Assembly: GCF_038443385.1 (NCBI RefSeq) | Contig: NZ_CP151726.1 | Coordinates: 8,308,001 to 8,372,000, forward strand | Direction: 5' to 3' | Source: Stieleria varia | GTDB taxonomy: Bacteria; Planctomycetota; Planctomycetia; Pirellulales; Pirellulaceae | DNA: 64,000 nucleotides | Shown: positions 46,428 to 54,155 of the stretch, one piece after another | Position numbering within the stretch: position 1 is the stretch's first letter | Layout: each line of letters starts with the position of its first letter | Translations under genes and position numbers: made by a program | The notes under the pieces: model-generated | The model's input: only the letters and a program-made list of their open reading frames with translations | Database searches by the model: none | Told to the model about the DNA's origin: nothing

Positions 46428-46516
46428 AATAATCGCAGAGATCACCCAGCCGCGGCGGTGGTCTCTTGTGGTACGTAACGACAACACCCGCGGCTTGGGT
46501 GCATCGACATTGATCA
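46428..46516 (-). repeat. attC of beta cassette, copy 1 (altered core)
   Basis: R'' reads TGATCAA (46510-46516) where other sites have xxxGAAC/xxxTAAC; R' side is GATTATTT. Arms GCACCCAAGCCGCGG / CCGCGGCTGGGTG are well paired. Same arms in all five beta copies. Confidence 0.8.
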
Positions 46517-46644
46517 TCGCGGTACAAGGAGCGACGGCCGGAACCAACGTCGCTCGTTGCCATTGTACCGGTTGAACTCGGCCGTGGGCAATTCGATCAC
46601 TCTGATCAGTGCCTGCCTCCACTCTGCACTCGATCGCTAGCCGC
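46517..46644 (-). repeat. Beta cassette body, copy 1
   Basis: A ~130-bp body (right end GCCGCGTTGATC) without ORF. Minus strand TTGCCC - 18 bp - TACAAT (-10 at about 46562-46567) fits a sigma70-like promoter. The conserved GGTACAATGGCA and GAGCGACG blocks recur in the other copies. Confidence 0.75.
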
Positions 46645-46734
46645 GTTGATCGGTAGTCGTAACCGAGCCGGAACGGTTGACTTTCCATTTGAAAAAGGTC
46701 GCAAGTCCGGCTTCGGTTCACGACATGGTTATCT
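46645..46734 (-). repeat. attC recombination site
   Basis: R'' AGATAAC (46728-46734); R' is the beta cassette end GATCAAC (46645-46651). Arms GTGAACCGAAGCCGGAC / CCGGCTCGGTTACGAC. It ends the cassette of gene 46729-47202 and supplies its TAA stop. Confidence 0.82.
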
Positions 46735-47202
46735 GACGTCCTGCCGTTGTTGCGCGACGAAAGTTAAAAGAGATTGTATCGTAAATTCGCGCGGCTTTGA
46801 GGCACAAAACGCCTCGAATTCATCAGGTGTAACATCGCCTTTCGACTCGGTCCACTCGCCATCAATTAATTGAAAAAGTTGGGAACCGGGCTTTGGTAGT
46901 GAATGCTCAGAGCCGTCTGGAAAGTGAATTTTGTGCCAATTGTACCCAACTCCTCCTCCGCCTCGAATGAGTCCATTTGTAGAACCTCCAGAATTGATCG
47001 GGTCACCTGCAATCGCAACGAACAGCAGTTTGTTGTTGCGTACGCCAGATTGAACCAACAAACGATGGTTGGCGTCGCTGGTCGCCACGGATGTCGAGTC
47101 AGTCCAAGATTTGCGATCTGGGACTAGGTACAACGCTACAACTGCAGTGAGGATGAGCAGTGTTGCGATCGAGAACCGAACGCGTCTCAATGAAAGGTCC
47201 AA
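46729..47202 (-). CDS. Membrane-anchored hypothetical protein (cassette gene)
   Basis: A 157-aa protein: RRVRFSIATLLILTAVVALYL at the N-terminus is the signal/anchor type very common in planctomycetes (RFSxxTLLxLTAVVA). The exposed domain contains GLIRGGGGVGYNWHKIHFPDGSEHSLPKPG and ends FVAQQRQDVR. No family recognised. Confidence 0.65.
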   Translation of the reverse strand: MDLSLRRVRFSIATLLILTAVVALYLVPDRKSWTDSTSVATSDANHRLLVQSGVRNNKLLFVAIAGDPINSGGSTNGLIRGGGGVGYNWHKIHFPDGSEHSLPKPGSQLFQLIDGEWTESKGDVTPDEFEAFCASKPREFTIQSLLTFVAQQRQDVR

Positions 47203-47210
47203 TTCAGCTC

Positions 47211-47299
47211 AGATAACGCAGAGATCACCCAGCCGCGGCGGTGGTCTCTTGTGGTACGTAACGACAACACCCGCGGCTTGGGTGCATCGACATTGATCA
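47211..47299 (-). repeat. attC of beta cassette, copy 2 (altered core)
   Basis: R'' TGATCAA (47293-47299), R' GTTATCT (47211-47217). Confidence 0.8.
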
Positions 47300-47427
47300 T
47301 CGCGGTACAAGGAGCGACGGCCGGAACCAGCGTCGCTCAATGCCATTGTACCCGGTCAAGTCGACCGTGGGTCAATCGAGAACTCCGCTCCGTCTTTGCC
47401 TCCACTCTGCACTCGATCGCTAGCCGC
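47300..47427 (-). repeat. Beta cassette body, copy 2
   Basis: Minus-strand promoter-like TTGACC (47370-47375) - 19 bp - TACAAT (47345-47350), the best match among the beta copies. No ORF. Almost identical to copy 4. Confidence 0.75.
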
Positions 47428-47520
47428 GTTGATCGTTAGAAATCACGCGGGACGGGCGAACGATGTGCAAGCAGACCGAAAACCGCGACTCCCGTCCTCG
47501 CGTGCATTTCATGGTTCGTC
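47428..47520 (-). repeat. attC recombination site
   Basis: R'' GACGAAC (47514-47520); R' is the beta end GATCAAC (47428-47434). Arms GCACGCGAGGACGGGAG / CGCCCGTCCCGCGTG. It ends the cassette of gene 47586-47906. Confidence 0.85.
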
Positions 47521-47585
47521 AGTTTTGCAGCGCGGGGAAACGACCATTGCTCCCACGCGCTGTCCAAAGTCTATCAATCGTGCAG

Positions 47586-47906
47586 TCATTCATCAAATTC
47601 CTGGGGATGCAGGACATGGTCGCGCTGCAGATAGGGAGTTCGCTTGATGCATGCGCCGATAGTGAGTCCGATCAACGTGAGCGCCAGCAAAACGAAAACG
47701 GCGAAGATGCAAACGATCATCACAGCGGCGGAGAAAATGGGCGAGTGATCCGTTACGGTCGGATCAATCGCGCCCGACATGATGCGCCAAACCGCGAGGA
47801 GCCCCAGAACGCATCCGATCAGAGCGCCGCGTCTTGCGTATGACGATGGCGGAATCTGGGATTGGGAATCGTTGTTCAAGTTGTCACTGGCAGTATCGTT
47901 TTGCAT
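47586..47906 (-). CDS. Small two-helix membrane protein (cassette gene)
   Basis: A 106-aa protein: a polar N-terminus rich in Asn/Asp/Ser, then hydrophobic helices at about 27-45 and 57-85 (FSAAVMIVCIFAVFVLLALTLIG), ending with a polar tail. Function unknown. Confidence 0.62.
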   Translation of the reverse strand: MQNDTASDNLNNDSQSQIPPSSYARRGALIGCVLGLLAVWRIMSGAIDPTVTDHSPIFSAAVMIVCIFAVFVLLALTLIGLTIGACIKRTPYLQRDHVLHPQEFDE

Positions 47907-47931
47907 GAACGCGATCGCGAACTTCTAGTCT

Positions 47932-48020
47932 GACGAACGTCCAGGATCACGGCGGACGAACGGAAAGGTGCCCATTGGGTAACGGCGCCTTGAGTCCTGC
48001 CGTGCATCCGTTTGTTCTGT
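47932..48020 (-). repeat. attC recombination site
   Basis: R'' ACAGAAC (48014-48020), R' GTTCGTC (47932-47938). Arms ATGCACGGCAGGACTC / CGTCCGCCGTGATCC. It ends alpha copy 2, but its arms are of a different type from other alpha attC sites. Confidence 0.85.
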
Positions 48021-48352
48021 CGTCTTCCGATCGCGGCACCGTACCGCCGGGATGCGATCACTGGATTGTATCGCATGCTCGGACCGCACTGCAATTCGAG
48101 CCCTGGTTTCGCTCCTGGTTTTGTCCCGCCGAAGACGTGGCCGAAGTCGAATGCCGAAGCCGGACCGTCACACGCGATCCAATGGCGTCAGATGACTCGA
48201 GCATCCGGTCGACCGCACTCCATTTCGCGCGCAACAGTTCGGCGAGAGGACGCATTGCCGAAGCCAACAACATGCTGTCGGCCCCAAGATCCGCCAACTC
48301 ATTCGACTGGTCGATCACTACATCGACACGCCACAATGGAGCACTGTAACGA
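48021..48352 (-). repeat. Alpha cassette body, copy 2
   Basis: Keeps TTGCAG - 18 bp - TACAAT on the minus strand (-10 at about 48067). Adjacent to copy 3, making a direct repeat separated by an attC. Confidence 0.75.
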
Positions 48353-48440
48353 CAGAACGGCGGCGTTGACCGAGCGACGCCATTGTGGTTTCCATGTTCA
48401 TCCGGCCGATGCGTCGCTTCGGTCCAACGCATGGTTCTGT
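48353..48440 (-). repeat. attC recombination site (alpha type)
   Basis: R'' ACAGAAC (48434-48440), R' GTTCTG (48353-48358). It ends alpha copy 3. Confidence 0.9.
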
Positions 48441-48771
48441 CGTCTTCTTTAGCGGCACTGTACCGCTGGGATGCGACCATTGGATTGTATCGCATGCTCG
48501 GACCGCACTGCAATTCGAGTCCTGGTTTCGTTTCTGAATATGTCCCGCCGACGATGTGGCCGAAGTCGAATGCTGAGGCCGGACCGTCACACGTGTTCCA
48601 ATGGCAACAAGTGGTTCGAGCATCCGGTCGACCACACTCCATTTCACTCGCAACAGTTCGGCGAGAGGACGCATTGCCGAAGCCAACAACATGCTGTCGG
48701 CCCCAATATCTGCCAACTCATTCGACTGGTAGATCACTACATCGACACGCGACGCTCGAGCACCGTAACGA
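48441..48771 (-). repeat. Alpha cassette body, copy 3
   Basis: Minus-strand TTGCAG - 18 bp - TACAAT (-10 near 48484). Carries the TTTCGTTTCTGAATATGTCC variant shared with copy 4, one base shorter than the variant in copies 1, 5 and 6, which shifts the reading frame. Confidence 0.75.
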
Positions 48772-48860
48772 CAGAACGCTAGACATCACGGAGGACGGAC
48801 GATTGATCTTCCACTTCAACAACCACGCAAGCCGTCCTTCCGTGCATGTCATGGTTCTGC
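48772..48860 (-). repeat. attC recombination site
   Basis: R'' GCAGAAC (48854-48860), R' GTTCTG (48772-48777). Arms ATGCACGGAAGGACGG / CCGTCCTCCGTGATGTC. It ends the cassette of gene 48883-49227. Confidence 0.88.
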
Positions 48861-48882
48861 CTTCGTGGTTCCACGCAATGGC

Positions 48883-49227
48883 TCACGATTGAAGACGCAC
48901 CCTGCGTTTGTAGAGTATACCCAACGCCACCGCCCACGGGATCATGATAAACGCCGTGACCGGAACCGCAGCATGCAACGCGCACCGCAAATAATCACGT
49001 AAAGTGAAGTCGGTCCTAATCCTAAATGCTCCCGTCGCGGGATCGACCTCATAGTTCAAGCGAATCGAGTAGTCAAAATAGAGTGCCAGAAACGCAGGCA
49101 CCGCGAGAACTAAAGACCAGCGTAGCCCACGTCCAAACCCTCGTGAAAACGAAGGGGCATGTCGTACCACCAAAGGCTTTTGCGTCAGGTTTTCACCTTT
49201 CGATCGGACTGGAGCGTATGGATTCAT
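48883..49227 (-). CDS. Small NPY-motif membrane protein (cassette gene)
   Basis: 114 aa starting MNPYAPVRSKG at 49227. Helices at about 38-56 (WSLVLAVPAFLALYFDY) and 82-104 (ALHAAVPVTAFIMIPWAVALG), ending in a basic tail KRRVRLQS. An N-terminal (M)NPY motif recurs in two other cassette proteins. Function unknown. Confidence 0.65.
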   Translation of the reverse strand: MNPYAPVRSKGENLTQKPLVVRHAPSFSRGFGRGLRWSLVLAVPAFLALYFDYSIRLNYEVDPATGAFRIRTDFTLRDYLRCALHAAVPVTAFIMIPWAVALGILYKRRVRLQS

Positions 49228-49278
49228 CACTTGCGTAATGGTCGGAATGCAAGACGGGCAGGAAGCGGCTTTGCGTGG

Positions 49279-49367
49279 CAGAACGTTACGAATCACATGG
49301 CGACGGCGAAAGACCAACCACTCCAACCAACTCGACTCCGTCGCTCGTGTGCATTCGATGGTTCTGT
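49279..49367 (-). repeat. attC recombination site
   Basis: R'' GACAGAAC (49361-49368), R' GTTCTG (49279-49284). Arms AATGCACACGAGCGACGG / CCGTCGCCATGTGATTC. It ends the cassette of gene 49372-49923. Confidence 0.88.
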
Positions 49368-49371
49368 CGCG

Positions 49372-49923
49372 TCACTCTCTGTCCGATTCCAACTCGTGAA
49401 GTTGCTCACGAAACAGTTCCATCGCCGCACGAGCGTCCGAACTGCCAGAAGAGCGAAAATCATTTTGAGCATCAATGAACGCGGTTCTTGCCGCCTCGAT
49501 CTGCAATTGTCGAAGTGACGCTCCGGAGCGGTCATCTAACCAAGAATCCACATTCTCGCGAGTTAGTACAGGGTAGTTGCGGAGCGATTTCGGGAGCCGT
49601 GTAGTTTCAATCATATCCTGAATCGTCCACAAGGCGTGTTCGCCGATCGTAATATCGCCAGAGTTTATCGAACGCGTTGAGTATCCGGTTGGAATAAGTC
49701 GTTCATCTGATAGATGCAGTCTCAATTCCGCAATCGCGGGCAAACCACCGTAGGCCAGACGCGCCTGCGCTGAGTTTACGTAGTCAAAATCGTGCGACGT
49801 GGCAATGATCTCGACCGCAGTGTCGAAATCAACATCGGCAGGAGTGATGACTCGCTGGCCCGTGGAGTCGCTGCATCCAGCCGCAACCATCAATGTTAGG
49901 AACGCTGCTAACTGGACTTTCAT
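49372..49923 (-). CDS. Putative lipoprotein (cassette gene)
   Basis: 183 aa: MKVQLAAFLTLMVAAGCSDS has a good lipobox (VAAGC, Cys17). The mature protein is helical and acidic, with WTIQDMIETTRLPKSLRNYPVLTRENVDSWL resembling a domain for binding or inhibition, but I do not recognise the family. The stop lies against the attC. Confidence 0.68.
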   Translation of the reverse strand: MKVQLAAFLTLMVAAGCSDSTGQRVITPADVDFDTAVEIIATSHDFDYVNSAQARLAYGGLPAIAELRLHLSDERLIPTGYSTRSINSGDITIGEHALWTIQDMIETTRLPKSLRNYPVLTRENVDSWLDDRSGASLRQLQIEAARTAFIDAQNDFRSSGSSDARAAMELFREQLHELESDRE

Positions 49924-49933
49924 TTAAGCTTGA

Positions 49934-50021
49934 CAGAACGCAGAGATCACCCAGCCGCGGCGGTGGTCTCTTGTGGTACGTAACGACGACACCCGCGGCT
50001 TGGGTGCATCGACATTGATCA
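49934..50021 (-). repeat. attC of beta cassette, copy 3 (altered core)
   Basis: R'' TGATCAA (50015-50021), R' GTTCTG (49934-49939). Confidence 0.8.
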
Positions 50022-50150
50022 TCGCGGTACAAGGAGCGACGGTTGGGAAGCATCGCCGCCCGTTGCCATTCTACCGGTTGAACTCGGCCGTGGGCAATTC
50101 GATCACTCAGATCAGTTCCTGCCTCCACGCTGCACTCGATCACTAGCCGC
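50022..50150 (-). repeat. Beta cassette body, copy 3
   Basis: Most diverged beta copy. The -10-like box is TAGAAT in place of TACAAT (about 50069-50074); the -35-like TTGCCC is kept. No ORF. Confidence 0.7.
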
Positions 50151-50241
50151 GCTGATCGACCGCCGTAACCGAGCGGCGACGAGAGATTTTCCATTACAAG
50201 TCCGCCCAACTTCGCCGCTTCGGTTCACGGCTTGGTTCTGC
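50151..50241 (-). repeat. attC recombination site
   Basis: R'' GCAGAAC (50235-50241); R' is the beta end GATCAGC (50151-50157). Arms GTGAACCGAAGCGGCGAAG / GTCGCCGCTCGGTTACGGC. It ends the cassette of gene 50260-50535. Confidence 0.85.
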
Positions 50242-50259
50242 GTGTTCTGACGATCCAGT

Positions 50260-50535
50260 TTATCGCTCGCCTTCATCCCGCGCAATTGCTTCAAATGGAC
50301 ACTCATAGAAGTTCGACCAGTACTTCTCATCGTCGCAATTAAATTCAGCACCACGAGTTTCACGTAGATGACGATAGCGTGCTCGGTTCAATTCCTTTGC
50401 AACAGAAAGCGTAACGCCACACCAGTCCATAATCAATTTGATTGCTTCCAATCTTTCACCAGCGATGATACGAACATCGAGCGTGTCTTGTTGGACATCC
50501 GACAGTGCATCAAGTTTTGGAGCATTGTTTGACAT
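50260..50535 (-). CDS. Hypothetical small protein (cassette gene)
   Basis: A 91-aa soluble protein. RLEAIKLIMDWCGVTLSVAKELNR vaguely recalls the C-terminal fold of ribosomal protein L7/L12 (xxIKxxRxxTGLxLxEAKxxV), but the match is weak. A variable, acidic C-terminus (FNCDDEKYWSNFYECPFEAI) follows. Function unknown. Confidence 0.6.
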   Translation of the reverse strand: MSNNAPKLDALSDVQQDTLDVRIIAGERLEAIKLIMDWCGVTLSVAKELNRARYRHLRETRGAEFNCDDEKYWSNFYECPFEAIARDEGER

Positions 50536-50589
50536 GTCAACGCGCTACACGTGGTTTTCGATCATCAGTGTCCCGGAACTTCTACATCG

Positions 50590-50677
50590 CAGAACGCAGA
50601 GATCACCCAGCCGCGGCGGTGGTCTCTTGTGGTGCGTAACGACAACACCCGCGGCTTGGGTGCATCGACATTGATCA
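50590..50677 (-). repeat. attC of beta cassette, copy 4 (altered core)
   Basis: R'' TGATCAA (50671-50677), R' GTTCTG (50590-50595). Confidence 0.8.
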
Positions 50678-50806
50678 TCGCGGTACAAGGAGCGACGGCC
50701 GGAACCAGCGTCGCTCAATGCCATTGTACCCGGTCAAGTCGACCGTGGGTCAATCGAGAACTCCGCTCCGTCTCTGCCTCCACGCTGTACTCGAACGCTA
50801 GCCGCG
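50678..50806 (-). repeat. Beta cassette body, copy 4
   Basis: Minus-strand TTGACC - 19 bp - TACAAT (about 50724-50754). Matches copy 2 nearly exactly although the flanking cassettes differ. No ORF. Confidence 0.75.
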
Positions 50807-50895
50807 TTGATCGTCGCCCGTCACCGCGGACGGACGGTTGATGTTCCATTCAATTAAACGCGCAAGCCGTCCTGCGGTGCACGGGATTGTTACCC
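50807..50895 (-). repeat. attC recombination site
   Basis: R'' GGGTAAC (50889-50895); R' is the beta end GATCAAC (50807-50813). Arms GTGCACCGCAGGACGG / CCGTCCGCGGTGACGG. It ends the cassette of gene 50907-51260. Confidence 0.85.
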
Positions 50896-50906
50896 GCCGT
50901 TGTGGT

Positions 50907-51260
50907 TCAGTTTATCAATGTAGATCGACCGACCCACCAGGGAATGTACGGCAGACACCAAGCCGGGACAATCCTACGAAGTATGGCGAATGCGATGAAC
51001 GTGACCAACGCGAATAGGACGGGAAGGCAAACGAGCGGTATCCAAGCATGGTTCTCGTGCAGCCAAGCCAGTAAGTCAGTCGCTGTTGGTTCGCCGCGTC
51101 GTTCGGCTACAACGCGAACAGCAGGAATCAATACGGCGACGAAGAATCCGATGATGCCCGCGACGATCACAATTTCGCCAAGTGCGATGTGAAACTTGGA
51201 GACAGGCGTTGCATCATCATTGCCGTCGTCGGTTTCAGATGTGGGTGTATAAGGATTCAC
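50907..51260 (-). CDS. Small NPY-motif membrane protein (cassette gene)
   Basis: 117 aa from GTG 51260 (V/MNPYTPTSETDD). Upstream in-frame codons belong to the beta cassette and are not counted. Two hydrophobic helices (about 27-50, IALGEIVIVAGIIGFFVAVLI, and 74-92, IPLVCLPVLFALVTFIAFAIL), then CLPYIPWWVGRSTLIN. Function unknown. Confidence 0.63.
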   Translation of the reverse strand: MNPYTPTSETDDGNDDATPVSKFHIALGEIVIVAGIIGFFVAVLIPAVRVVAERRGEPTATDLLAWLHENHAWIPLVCLPVLFALVTFIAFAILRRIVPAWCLPYIPWWVGRSTLIN

Positions 51261-51298
51261 GACACCAGGCGACAAGTTCGAGGTCGTTTGATTTATTC

Positions 51299-51387
51299 GG
51301 GTAACGCAGAGATCACCCAGCCGCGGCGGTGGTCTCTTGTGGTACGTAACGACGACACCCGCGGCTTGGGTGCATCGACATTGATCA
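51299..51387 (-). repeat. attC of beta cassette, copy 5 (altered core)
   Basis: R'' TGATCAA (51381-51387), R' GTTACCC (51299-51305). Confidence 0.8.
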
Positions 51388-51516
51388 TCGCGGTACAAGG
51401 AGCGACGGTTGGAACCAGCGTCGCTCCATGCCATTGTACTCGTTCAACTCGACCGTGGGGCAATTGAGAACTCCGCTCCGTCTCTGACTCCACGCTGTAC
51501 TCGAACGCTAGCCGCG
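51388..51516 (-). repeat. Beta cassette body, copy 5
   Basis: Minus-strand TTGCCC - 19 bp - TACAAT (-10 near 51434-51439). No ORF. Confidence 0.73.
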
Positions 51517-51605
51517 TTGATCGTCACGCGTCACCCGGTACGCGCGAAAGATTCTCCACTTCAAAAACGCCGCCTCGCGTACTCGGGTGCACGCGATTGT
51601 TCCTC
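51517..51605 (-). repeat. attC recombination site
   Basis: R'' GAGGAAC (51599-51605); R' is the beta end GATCAAC (51517-51523). Arms GTGCACCCGAGTACGCG / CGCGTACCGGGTGACGCG. It ends the cassette of gene 51654-51998. Confidence 0.86.
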
Positions 51606-51653
51606 GGCTCTTAACAGTTGCGGCGATCCACCAGCCGCCTCATTCCGTCTGAA

Positions 51654-51998
51654 TCAGGTCTCGATTGTACTCTGCGGTTTTTCGTCAGTGGGATTCCACG
51701 CCAGGTATTTACGAACGATCTTTCCGGTCGTGAAGACGCCAAGTGGCACCCAAATGATAGTCAGTAGCATCATTATTGATCCGCAGTCGCCGCTTCGTGC
51801 AGACCACGTCAAAAATGGGTGAAGCACTGTAAATCCGACATTCCACGCACATGTCGATGGCGCAAGGAAGGAACGTAGGAAAATCGCCGAAGTCAGAACG
51901 ACGAGAAGTAACTGCACGACGAAACCCATCATCGCGAACAACTCAGCACTGTAGATTGCGATCGGTGCTCCTTCGCCACTGCACGCAAGAATGCTCAA
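51654..51998 (-). CDS. Small membrane protein (cassette gene)
   Basis: Up to 114 aa with three hydrophobic helices (about 18-45, 52-66, 72-92). The start is uncertain: the frame opens with TTG at 51998, and the first ATG pair is 22 codons in (MMGFVVQLLLVV). A short polar tail NPTDEKPQSTIET follows. Function unknown. Confidence 0.58.
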   Translation of the reverse strand: MSILACSGEGAPIAIYSAELFAMMGFVVQLLLVVLTSAIFLRSFLAPSTCAWNVGFTVLHPFLTWSARSGDCGSIMMLLTIIWVPLGVFTTGKIVRKYLAWNPTDEKPQSTIET

Positions 51999-52014
51999 TC
52001 GGAATCACCTGTGC

Positions 52015-52104
52015 GAGGAACGATACGGATCACGTGGCCGCCGCGAACGACTGACCACTTCAATAAACTCAACTCGGCGGCTCACGTGCATCCGCTGGTT
52101 CGCC
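52015..52104 (-). repeat. attC recombination site
   Basis: R'' GGCGAAC (52098-52104), R' GTTCCTC (52015-52021). Arms GGATGCACGTGAGCCGCCG / CGGCGGCCACGTGATCC; same arm type as 54660-54748. It ends the cassette of gene 52179-52487. Confidence 0.9.
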
Positions 52105-52178
52105 GCATCTTCGAGCCGATGCATTGTGCCATTCAGTCACCGGAGTGCTGAGGATTATACCGTCCTCGAAACGAGATG

Positions 52179-52487
52179 TCAGTGATTCGATGCATTCGAC
52201 GGAAGGATGAACTCGCAATAGTCCAGTAAGTCGGCACCACGGTCATCGAGCACAACGTCGGGTTTGGGTAGGAAACCCAAAAAGCACTCGTCAATGCCGA
52301 GAGAGGCAGCAACATCACGCGAGTATTCAGCGCCGCCGCGACTCCAACAATAGAGTGTGTGACCATCGGCATGCATTCGACGAACGTAGTCCACACATGA
52401 CGTCATCGGGATCTGCTTTGTGCCGAACGTTCGGATCAGCGTGTCATCGACGTCGATGTAAATGATGCGTTTACGTTCCAAGTTCAA
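52179..52487 (-). CDS. HAD-like phosphatase, minimal form (cassette gene)
   Basis: A 102-aa protein. IIYIDVDDTLIRTFG is HAD motif I (two catalytic Asp); LYCWSRGGAEYSRDVA is a motif-II-like Ser/Arg region; KPDVVLDDRGADLLDY gives the motif III/IV acidic pair. There is no cap domain, as in small HAD phosphatases acting on large or macromolecular substrates. The substrate is unknown. Confidence 0.75.
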   Translation of the reverse strand: MNLERKRIIYIDVDDTLIRTFGTKQIPMTSCVDYVRRMHADGHTLYCWSRGGAEYSRDVAASLGIDECFLGFLPKPDVVLDDRGADLLDYCEFILPSNASNH

Positions 52488-52520
52488 AGCATCCGTGTGA
52501 AGCGTCAGTCTCTTTCAGTC

Positions 52521-52613
52521 GGCGAACGTTAGAAATCACGGCGGACGGGCGGGCGATTTGCAAGCAGACCGATTAACGAAACTCCCGTCCTGCCGTGCAT
52601 TTCATTGTTCTGC
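52521..52613 (-). repeat. attC recombination site
   Basis: R'' GCAGAAC (52607-52613), R' GTTCGCC (52521-52527). Arms GAAATGCACGGC-GGACGGG / CCCGTCCGCCGTGATTTC pair almost fully, with one extrahelical base each. It ends the cassette of gene 52602-53081. Confidence 0.92.
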
Positions 52614-53081
52614 TCCATCTTCCGATTGAGTGTAGGAGTGCTCTCGCCCATTCTGTAATCTCCGGAAGAATTCAATCCGGCGTTGAACGTCGACCGGGTC
52701 TACCTCTTCACCGTTCTCTGCCGCACTATCACCGGATTCTGGCGAATCATCGGTGAATGTGAATAGCGATTGAAGCGACTGCAATAAGCTTGGCTTCGGT
52801 GGACTAAAAGTAGGTTCTATGGATTCTGCGAAAAACTCCATGCGTCGGTCCATTTCCTTTCTTGCGGCGGGCGACATTGCATTGTAGCGGGCGCTAAATT
52901 GTCCCCGTCCGTGAATCACTCCGAGTTCTGGAATATACGTGCCACCAGACGACTGAGCGATCTCTTCTGCTGCAACGTAGACGTCGCGATTGTAGTTGAC
53001 ACCACGAGTCCACCATCCAAGCGCGAACATCGCAGGCAAAGCCAAAAGAGTAAAAAGTCCGAATTGAGTTGGTCGCTTCAT
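52602..53081 (-). CDS. Membrane-anchored hypothetical protein (cassette gene)
   Basis: 159 aa from MKRPTQFGLFTLLALPAMFALGWW (53081), where one helix anchors the protein. The rest is polar: EIAQSSGGTYIPELGVIHGRGQFSARYNAMSPAARKEMDRRM, then an acidic C-terminus (GDSAAENGEEVDPVDVQRRIEFFRR) that may be a coiled coil. The stop lies inside the attC. Function unknown. Confidence 0.63.
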   Translation of the reverse strand: MKRPTQFGLFTLLALPAMFALGWWTRGVNYNRDVYVAAEEIAQSSGGTYIPELGVIHGRGQFSARYNAMSPAARKEMDRRMEFFAESIEPTFSPPKPSLLQSLQSLFTFTDDSPESGDSAAENGEEVDPVDVQRRIEFFRRLQNGREHSYTQSEDGAEQ

Positions 53082-53120
53082 CAGGTCACATTCTGGCCAT
53101 TGCCGCGTTTGAATCTGTAG

Positions 53121-53210
53121 CAGAACGTCAGCCGTCACCGAGGTCGGGCGATGGACTGACCACTTCAATAAACACGACTCCCGACCTTCGTGTGCACGGC
53201 ATGGTTACCC
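53121..53210 (-). repeat. attC recombination site
   Basis: R'' GGGTAAC (53204-53210), R' GTTCTG (53121-53126). Arms GTGCACACGAAGGTCGGGAG / CGCCCGACCTCGGTGACGG. R'' supplies the TAA stop of gene 53205-53669. Confidence 0.9.
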
Positions 53211-53669
53211 GTTTTTAATGATTGACCAGCTGGTGAGTCCGGTCGAGCCAAGGCCCGCACTGGGATCCAGTACAAAACCGACCGAAAACCCGGAGTCGAG
53301 ACGAAGGACGCACTCCGGCGCGTAAGGATCATCACATCCAGTGTAGTACAAATCCTTGGCGTCGAGAATCGATTTCAGTTCATCAAGCGGCATTTTGAGT
53401 CGAAGCTTCCAAGGCTCAATGATCAGCGACGGACCGCCATCGAATAGAGCGTCAGCATCACAATGGATTAGTGTCAGAAGATCGTGATTAAAGTGAAACT
53501 CGACCGTCCCATAGCGCCAGATACATGAAGTGCGTTTGCGATTGGCAAATGTCGCATCTGTCGGTTCACCTAGCACCTCTCCAACGATGTGCCGCGATAC
53601 GCCAAGCGCGAACGGCCCAAGTGAACCACGCTCGATTGCCTCCACAATTGAAACCTGCGTGGCCGTCAT
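53205..53669 (-). CDS. Hypothetical protein (cassette gene)
   Basis: 154 aa from ATG 53669 (MTATQVSIVEAIERGSLG); an earlier ATG lies in the attC. A mixed alpha/beta soluble protein: GEPTDATFANRKRTSCIWRYGTVEFHF and LRLDSGFSVGFVLDP. The arrangement recalls small immunity or DUF proteins; no firm family. Confidence 0.6.
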   Translation of the reverse strand: MTATQVSIVEAIERGSLGPFALGVSRHIVGEVLGEPTDATFANRKRTSCIWRYGTVEFHFNHDLLTLIHCDADALFDGGPSLIIEPWKLRLKMPLDELKSILDAKDLYYTGCDDPYAPECVLRLDSGFSVGFVLDPSAGLGSTGLTSWSIIKNG

Positions 53670-53681
53670 GAATTTCCGATC

Positions 53682-53770
53682 GGGTAACGATGGCATTCAC
53701 CGAGCCGCGGGTGAATGGCTTGCTTCAGAAAACTCGCTGCACGCGGCTTCGGTGCAATGGTTGGTTCTGA
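53682..53770 (-). repeat. attC recombination site
   Basis: R'' TCAGAAC (53764-53770), R' GTTACCC (53682-53688). Arms GCACCGAAGCCGCGTG / CACCCGCGGCTCGGTGAATG. It ends the gene-less cassette to its right. Confidence 0.86.
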
Positions 53771-54064
53771 TTGGCCCGCCGTATCATCGCCTTGCCAACC
53801 AATCCTCGATCGTAGCCGAACTCAGATCTCGGTGGCAAGCAATTCTTTCGTGTGCATCACTTACGACTCGCAACCTTGCCCCGCGTGAAACGCGTCTTGA
53901 GACAAACCCTCGCAAGCCAATGGCAAACGGATTGCCCCGTTGTTCCATGCTTGAATCGAGGCGAGAGACCGTTTACCGCGCTCGGCATGAACAATTGCGG
54001 TTGGACTACTGAGAGGTCTTGAAGCGAGATGCCGGCAGCGAGACCGATTCAGCAAGGGGCAATT
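53771..54064. other. Cassette body without a supported gene
   Basis: About 290 bases between two attC sites. Minus-strand frames are short and have no features. Not related to alpha or beta by eye. Confidence 0.45.
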
Positions 54065-54153
54065 CAGAACGACCAAGTTCACGCGGCGGGCGCGTTGGAC
54101 GTTGATTTCAATACCGACGCTGTCGCCCGCTCGCGTGCAACGCCTGGTTCGCC
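54065..54153 (-). repeat. attC recombination site
   Basis: R'' GGCGAAC (54147-54153), R' GTTCTG (54065-54070). Arms GCGTTGCACGCGAGCGGGCG / CGCCCGCCGCGTGAACTT; related to 44665-44753. It ends the cassette of gene 54156-54644. Confidence 0.86.
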
Positions 54154-54155
54154 AG

